From positions 16,709,001 through 16,773,000 of the forward strand of contig NC_061781.1 of NCBI RefSeq assembly GCF_022458985.1: a DNA stretch of 64,000 bases, read 5' to 3'. The number at the start of each line of letters is the position of its first letter. Position 1 is the stretch's first letter. Below the pieces are notes generated by a model. That model did no database searches. It saw nothing but the letters and a program-made list of their open reading frames with translations, and was not told the origin of the DNA. This document shows positions 57,731 through 64,000 of the stretch, piece by piece. Origin of the DNA: Mugil cephalus. Lineage: Eukaryota > Chordata > Actinopteri > Mugiliformes > Mugilidae. The position numbers and the translations under genes were made by a program.

Positions 57731-58849
57731 ACCTGTCGAGTCCACTGAGCTGACAAGCACAAAGTACAAGAGAAAGAAAGTATTTCATTACATGTGAAAA
57801 CGATGCATCTCAGTATTGTTCTTGTAATAAGGAAAATTACCAAAGTGTATCTTATGTTTTTAAATGTTTAATCTATTTTTTTCTTGCATGCAGATCGTCA
57901 CCATTGTATTCCTATATCCTCTCCTTGTGTTTTTTGGCCTTCCCTGGTGTCTTTTAGATTTGTTTGTTAGGTTTACCCTGCAGTACCTTAATTTTCATTA
58001 ATACATTTTGTTTCCTCCTCCTGTCTCCTTCCTGTGTTCTGCATTTGGGTCCAACTTGTTTTTTGTTTTTTCTGGACCTCCACCACATTCTTCTCTGATA
58101 ACTTTTTCATACTTCTGCTCTTGGACCTGAGCTTCATACACAGTGTTCACATAGACACACATACGGGTAATGGGGAAGAGGTGGATACGATCTGAAATCA
58201 GAGAAGACAGAGCAGTGACACACAAGGAAAAAGGAAGTGACCTGAAACGAGAGAAGAGTTACATTTCAAAATAAAACAGGAAGTCATGAGACAAGAATGG
58301 GGACAAGACAAAACCTCAGCAAGTTGTGACATGTACCTGGATTGTGACGATATAAAAGCGTTTCTTCAAAGAAAATCAGAAGAGAGGAGAGCAGACTGAG
58401 AGGCAGAAGAGACAAGAACACATTAAGAAACCAGAAACTACAGTCTTCATGTTAAAGGTTTCAGATGTAATGTTGTTATAATGTAAAATAAAGTTAACTC
58501 AAAGCTAACTCATGGGTCTCTCATATTTCAAGGCAGTCACACAAAACTATATAATATTAGATGGTTAGAAATGCTTCAAGTCAGCAGACTCAGGCCTCAT
58601 CAAAGTGTTTGAAACTCTCCAACCAACAAGATGTGGTTATTGTACATACACGATACATGCATTCAAGTAAAGGATGCTCAGTGTTCACAGTGTGAGGCCA
58701 ACGTGTCTTCAGCGTAAGAGGAGGTTTTCCTGCATTTTATATTTGAGCTCATAATATGATTATAGTGATGAGAAATATATCTCAGTTAATTTTCAGTCAA
58801 GTTGAAACATTAAATCAACAATTCATGTTAGATTTTACATGAATGTGAG
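57731..58849. other. 3' region of gene D and spacer to gene E
   Basis: 58436-58580 matches the 3' flank of gene C (53877-54030), including AATAAAGTTAA, so a C-type poly(A) region also follows gene D. 57998-58225 has a minus-strand frame without known motifs. No other gene is seen. Confidence 0.4.
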
Positions 58850-59223
58850 TGTGACGACCCACCAAGACACTTCCTATTGTTACCATTGAAGGAGCCTGGG
58901 TGGGGAACTGATTTCACCTGAGAGATGGGAGGAGCCAAAAGGCATAAAGGGACGGCCTCCCAGTCCGTTCTCTCTCTCTCTCTCTCTGGGCAGCCGCCAT
59001 GATGGCTTCTATATTGGTTTAGGTTTGGTTTGTTTCTACATTTGTTTCAACACTCATCCACACCCTCTCCTGCACCCACACTTTACACTACTGATCCCCT
59101 TCATATTTACACACTTCATCTTTTTAGTTCATTTTGTGGTTAATTTAAAGAAATCAAATTTGGTTGACTTCATCACTGTGTGTGATCTCCCTGTTTGTTA
59201 CCACCCTGAGCCAGGCTGTAACA
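58850..59223 (+). mobile_element. Solo LTR upstream of gene E
   Basis: Same LTR as 49131-49507, in the same place relative to the signal exon. Flanks are GTGAG on the left and GTGTG on the right, one mismatch from the intact duplication seen at gene C. The matching position and shared flanking sequence show that insertion preceded the C/E duplication. Confidence 0.7.
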
Positions 59224-59336
59224 GTGTGACTCCTCATTAGTATTTTTGTTGCTGTTGTTGTTTTGTTGTTCAACTGCAACTTACCACTTCCTTTCTGTTG
59301 CACCTACATACACACTACATTTAAAAACAGGTGGTA

Positions 59337-61812
59337 ATGTTCCAGTCCCTCCTTCTCTGTCTGATGGTCACCACGTCTTGTGTAAACCAAGTCGCTGTGC
59401 TCTTCACTCTGCTGCTGGTTTTGTGTCGTGTCCTTACAGGTACAGTAATGATGTTGTTTTCTCTGGGTTTATTTGATCATTAAAATTTACGCTGATTATT
59501 TGTATTGCTTTCTCCAATATTAGCAATGTTAGCAACTAACCACTTCCTTTTCTCACCGCCTCCACATTTATGTTTAGAGTCGACGGCAAAGTTCCAGAGT
59601 GTCATTCTCTGTCTGATGGTCATGATGTTCAGCCAAAACCAAGCAGCTCTGCTCCTCATTGTGCTGCTAGCGCACCGTGTCTTTGCAGGTAAAGAGGAGG
59701 TTTGTGTTTGTGATGCTTTCATATGGATTTAAGTGCACCTTTTATTTCATCATGATGGATTGTTTCCTTTCAACTTTAGGGTCTGAAACTGATGACCACA
59801 GGGATATGCTGGTATCCAGAGGAGACTCAGTCACGTTCCACTGCAACGTATCCACAGAAAATGCTTCGGAAATGACCTGGAACTTTAAAAGATTCATTTA
59901 TAAACATTCTATCCTGATAAATCAGACTTTTTCAAATGTATCCTCTGACAGACTGAGAATAGATCCTTTAAAGTTAAATATTTTCAGTGCTCAACCTGAA
60001 GATGCAGGACTTTATTCATGTAGTGTAACTTCCAGACGAGGCTTAAACAGTGTTTCCTGGACTTTAACTGTGTCTGATGACATTGAAGGTAGGTAGAGTA
60101 AAAAACATGGCTCATCATTTCTGCAACATGCATCACACAGTTCAAACTTAAAACTACATAAATATAAATCTGATTTTATTTTATCAGAAACCAGTTCATC
60201 GTGGTATTTACTATACGTACTCACACCTGCAACTTTATTGCTTCTATGTGGCATCGTATCAGCCGTCTGCCTCTGGAGGTGAGTGAGAATTTTTACTTCC
60301 TTTCTACTGTTATTACAAAAATGACATCTTTACATATTTTATTTGGAAGCTGGTTCAAACAAATTCACAAGTTTTTCTTTTATCAATCTTTGCTGATACT
60401 GACTTCATATATGACAACTGGACTGAGAGAGTTGTATTTCATTCCTGTTTTTTATTTGTTCTAATTTGAAATAGAGTTTTCACATTGTTCTAATCTTTGG
60501 TCATAAAAACATCATTTTCAGTGCATTGTAGGAATGTTAAGTCATGTCTCTGTATTACAGCAGACATTTTGACTGGTTAACAACGGCCTCAGTGAACGAC
60601 ATTAGTGAGGACTCACACACAAAACTAAAACTGTCTCACTAATAAACAAAATGTAGGTTTAATTATTAACATTAATTATACTGTATCAGTGGTGAAATGG
60701 GTCCATTGTTGCTAAGGTGACGAAACAAAAGTAGTAATTTTGAGAAGTTTCTTGATCAACATAGAAACTTTACCAGTTCTAGATATAATTACATCTTATT
60801 CTGATGTGGAGAAAAATCATATTATTCTCTCATTATCTTTCTTTTCTGAAGCATTATTATTAATTTCTCATCCAGTTATAACATGATAAGTTGGAATATG
60901 ACACTCAAATTCAATATTAATGATAAATTGTGGTGTTAAAAATAAAAAATATATACAGATGCACTGAGTGTTAAAAAACATTTTAAAATGTTGAGCTTGA
61001 TGGATTTTAGTAGCTCCGTCAGGGACTTAAAGGTTCGGTTTATCTTTTTTCTAAGTCAGGTTGAGTGAACTGCTTATTTAGTGAAGCTGGTAGCGTGAGA
61101 ATCCCCAGTTTGAAGAAGTAGACGAGAGCATCGACGCTGTAGAAGAGTTTGTCTCGACCGTGTAAACAGCAAAACATGTTTAGGCCACTTTAAACAAGGC
61201 TCCCTGAACACTATCAGTTCCTCTTTGCTATATTTAGAATATTATGCAGATTGTCCTCAATGTTGATCTAAATCTGTCTCTTCTAAGCAGCAGTTTCACA
61301 TTGCAGTGGAGTTGCTGGTTTGCTACTGTGTGGCTTGTTGTAACACATTAATTGGAGACCAGCAAACGTATTATCACACCAGATTCACACACAAACTAAT
61401 CAAAGCTGACCACATCTGTTTAGTTCTGTCTGTGTAATCTAGTGGTTTTTATGATAAAATGTGTTTTGCAGCCAGTATTGTTAAAATCTTGGATTGTGTG
61501 CAGCAGAATTTGTACTTTTAACATTTAATCTCTATTATTTAGTTTTACTTTTGTGTTTGCAGAAGATGTGGGGACAGGACCCCAAACTCCACCCTGTATG
61601 AGAGCAGGATCCTGAGCCAGGCTCAGTATCAAGTTCTATTGGGAGGAGAGGTTAGAGGAACTTTAATAATACACAAATTAAAGTGTCACAATGTATTTTT
61701 TAGTCAATATCACCTATTTCTTATCCATTTACTTTCATTCACATAGGTGGCCCCTCCTCAACCCTACAGACGTGCAGTGTATAGACCAATCATGAGCTCT
61801 GAGAGACTGTAA
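59337..61812 (+). CDS. Gene E: single-V-domain IgSF receptor, tyrosine tail
   Basis: 218 aa. Exons 59337-59439 (signal 1a), 59780-60088 (V), 60188-60278 (membrane), 61563-61650 and 61747-61812 (tail). Phases 1-1-2-0 fit. The V domain keeps SVTFHCNVS, EMTWNFKR and EDAGLYSC. The membrane exon reads YLLYVLTPATLLLLCGIVSA then VCLWR. The tail is RRCGDRTPNSTLYESRIL, SQAQYQVLLGGE, APPQPYRRAVYRPIMSSERL, with YQVL and YRPI (Tyr-x-x-hydrophobic) motifs that could act as sorting or ITIM-like signals, though the -2 residues are Ala rather than the ITIM consensus. Signal exon 1b is at 59616-59688. An alternative last exon is described separately. Family name not recognised; likely an immune receptor. Confidence 0.78.
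59616..59688 (+). CDS. Alternative signal-peptide exon 1b of gene E
   Basis: Encodes MVMMFSQNQAALLLIVLLAH and ends GCAGGTAAAG in phase 1, matching exon 1b of genes C and D. Conservation of the frame and donor in three copies suggests use, but the upstream ATG of exon 1a is absent here. Confidence 0.55.
60561..60646 (+). CDS. Possible alternative last exon of gene E
   Basis: After TGTATTACAG the sequence is open in the phase required by the membrane exon (phase 2): SRHFDWLTTASVNDISEDSH, TKLKLSH, stop. The stop TAA (60640-60642) overlaps an AATAAA poly(A) signal (60641-60646). It would give a 27-residue tail with no tyrosine. No counterpart was seen in C or D. Confidence 0.4.
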
Positions 61813-62983
61813 ACCTGTCGAGTCCACTGAGCTGACAAGCACAAAGTACAAGACAAAGAAAGTATTTCATTACATGTGAAAATGATGCATCTGTGTATAG
61901 TTCTTGTAATGAGGAAAAGTACCAAAGTGTAGCTTATATTTTTAAATGTTTAATCTATTTTTTCTTGCATGCAGATCATCTGTCTTTGAATTTTATGCTC
62001 TACATGTTTTGTTTATTTCATTGTCCAGTAGATGTCGCTAAAGACTCAAATGTGTCAGTGTTTTGTGTTTTGAGTATTCCCTGTGACTCTGTTTGGTTTT
62101 CTTTGTTTCCTGTCCTTCTTCTGTGTTTCTTATTTTGTGTAATTTCGTGTATTTTTCCACTCTTTGCTAAATGTTTAGTTTCTCCGAGCGCTACATGTAA
62201 TATTATAGTTTTATATTATATAATAGTTTCATATTTAACGTTTCACATTTATATTTATCATTTATATTTATATTTAACATTTAGATTTAACAATTACCAT
62301 TTATATTTAATGTTTAGATTTACATTTAACATTTAGATTTAGATTTAGTTTTTAGATTAAGATTTAACATTAACTAAATGTGTTCAGATCTGCCTTTTTT
62401 CTGCTAGGCAAAAATAAAAAATAAAAAAATGTCCAACTGAATTCCTCAACATAGAAATAAATGAACATTTTATTTATTTTTTCAACTCTTGTTTTCATTA
62501 GAATTTTTTTATGTATTTTTATTGGTTTAGAGGCACAAATATGTCATATCCATTGTAATGGACACAGGGTCTGAAGGGGTTAACACGCGCAGCTTTACAA
62601 ACGGCTTTACCCCATAAGATTGTTTCCGGACCAACCCAGTATCGGTCACCAGCCGCCTCTCGTTTTCACGTCGCCGCTCCAAAACTTCCGGTTTTCAAAA
62701 TAAAACGTGGGGATTAAATGTATTAAACGTTTATTTAAAAAAATATGAAAAATGTTAAGATCTGATTTTTTTTTTAAAAAAAATAAAGAAAGTAAGAGTT
62801 ATGTCTCATAAAACTGTGTGAAAAAAATGACAAATGATTATGATGAAAAAGAATGATCCTGCAGTGATTTTGAGACAATAGTTCACATCACCTGGAAGTA
62901 ATGCTCATATTTACATGATGAAATGTATTAAAAATTCATAAAAAATATGAGATGTTTTAAAATGCTATATAAAAAGAATAGGT
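61813..62983. other. 3' region of gene E and AT-rich spacer
   Basis: 3' UTR and flank. 62210-62370 is a degenerate array of ATTTA(T/G)ATTTAAC-like units. A 147-codon frame (61893-62336) runs through this low-complexity DNA and is not protein-like. GC-richer sequence near 62590-62700 has no recognised feature. Confidence 0.4.
62210..62370. repeat. Degenerate AT-rich minisatellite
   Basis: Repeated CATTTATATTTA and TAACATTTAGATTTA words with variable spacing. Confidence 0.7.
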
Positions 62984-62989
62984 GTGTCT

Positions 62990-63230
62990 CATACAACAAG
63001 TGTAGATCTACTGTTCTACATTGATTTCGATTATTTCTCTCTAATTGATCTTCCTGAGCTCACTTCAGTTATTACAGCACTTCAACCATCAACTTGTCTT
63101 CTAGACCCCATCCCGACTAAGTTGCTTAAGGAGGTTTTTCCATTAAATAATACCTCCATATTAAATCAGATAAACTTATCTTTATTAACAGGATATGTGC
63201 CGCAGTCTTTTAAAACTACTGTAATTAAAT
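62990..63230 (+). mobile_element. L2/Maui-type LINE reverse-transcriptase fragment
   Basis: Reads LPELTSVITALQPSTCLLDP, IPTKLLKEVF, INLSLLTGYVPQSFKTTVIK, the conserved start of the RT domain in fish L2-group LINEs (STC.LDPIPT, N.SL.TG.VP..FK). It stops where the perfect inverted repeat begins. Confidence 0.75.
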
Positions 63231-63332
63231 GATGATATGATGGTAGTGTTATTGTAAATAAACAATATATATTACATACCATACTACTACTATATGCTGT
63301 TTATTTACAATAACACTACCATCATATCATCA
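63230..63332. repeat. Perfect 35-bp inverted repeat with 33-nt loop
   Basis: Left arm 63230-63264 (TGATGATATGATGGTAGTGT...) and right arm 63298-63332 (...ACACTACCATCATATCATCA) are exact reverse complements. The loop is AT-rich (63265-63297). It lies at the broken 3' edge of the LINE fragment. Confidence 0.95.
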
Positions 63333-63503
63333 GGACTACTGCCCTCATCCTGCCACTGCACCTTATCCACATATGTATCTTGTGTTTTCTAAGTGTCCTT
63401 GTCCTATTCTGTGTTTTTACCTTTGCCTTTATTTTATACCTCAGTATTTTATTCTATTGTATTTTATTGTTTATCTATCTATCGATCGGGTGTCACTGGT
63501 TGT

Positions 63504-64000
63504 GACTGTCTATGCATTCCACTGAAATGAATACAAAAAATATATAAAAGTGGAAAATAAATATAAAGCAAAATGTTAAACTATCACTATTGTATATTTT
63601 AACATATTAACACATTTTAACAATAAAAATTAATATATTAAAAAATAAAATAAAAATAGGCCTTGTTCACTTTAGTGCAAAAACAAATATATAAATAACA
63701 GAGGACAACATAAACTTAAATAGGTTTAAATATGCAATAAAAAATAAAATAAATAGCTTAAAAAAATTTAAAAACAAATATCTAAATAAATTTCTAAACC
63801 CACGACAAATGTCAAACAAAGGAATGAATGTCTTTCCACATTATGCTCTCCCAATAATAATCTGTCTGTCTATACAATTCAGTCAATACAATTATTAATA
63901 TTATCGCATCTCCTGCAACTCATCTGTGAGTGTTTTCTGTCTCACTACTTAAAGTGTTTCCGCGTCTTAAGAGGAAGACTGCGCGTGTGCAGTACGTGAG
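63504..64000. promoter_or_regulatory. Inverted copy of the gene B upstream region
   Basis: Matches 31439-31918 in reverse orientation almost throughout, ending CGCGTGTGCAGTACGTGAG at the window edge. In gene B the same block ends 32 bp before the start codon, so a related gene should start on the plus strand just outside the window. About 30 bp near 63940-63970 differs from B. Confidence 0.6.

Noticed and set aside
61893-62336. 147-codon plus-strand frame
   Set aside because: It runs through the 3' flank of gene E and a low-complexity AT minisatellite; the predicted protein is hydrophobic low-complexity sequence.

Overview
The window looks like teleost fish nuclear DNA. It is AT-rich and intron-bearing, it carries fish-type immunoglobulin-superfamily (IgSF) receptor genes, and it is packed with decayed transposons of kinds common in fish: hAT, Tc1, THAP/DDE (ISL2EU-like), piggyBac, Bel/Pao, Ty3/Gypsy, L1- and L2-type LINEs, and MITEs. 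The species cannot be named from the sequence. No rRNA, tRNA or CRISPR array was recognised.

Left part (about 1-31.5 kb, minus strand). Two tandem copies of one IgSF gene, here called A (1085-8111) and B (13716-31407), can be built exon by exon with matching intron phases. Each encodes a signal peptide, three Ig domains of nectin/PVR type, one membrane span and a short tail. Between them (about 8.8-11.4 kb) lies a collapsed third copy whose remnant has been triplicated into units of about 610 bp. Both introns and flanks hold many inserts, including a 1.7 kb foldback element in A and a 7.4 kb ISL2EU-like composite in the first intron of B.

Middle (31.5-49 kb). No intact gene was found. The segment holds a Bel/Pao gag-protease fragment, a MITE-like block, a mosaic of segmental repeats (36-42.6 kb) with an unrecognised element open on its minus strand in all copies, an orphan pair of exons for a single-pass membrane protein (44365-44591, minus), and a Tc1 element flanked by TA.

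Right part (49-62 kb, plus strand). A cluster of single-V-domain IgSF receptor genes, called C, D and E, with a broken copy between C and D. Each gene has two alternative signal-peptide exons, one V exon and one transmembrane exon. The tails differ: C has an NPIY-containing tail, E has a tail with YQVL and YRPI, and D has the E-type tail exons but a premature stop. E also has a possible alternative last exon. Solo LTRs sit at matching positions upstream of C and E.

The last 500 bp of the window is an inverted copy of the sequence just upstream of gene B exon 1. This predicts another receptor of the A/B family starting just beyond the right edge on the plus strand. Overall the locus looks like a rapidly rearranging immune-receptor cluster, with duplication, tail exchange, pseudogenisation and transposon-mediated breakage all visible.
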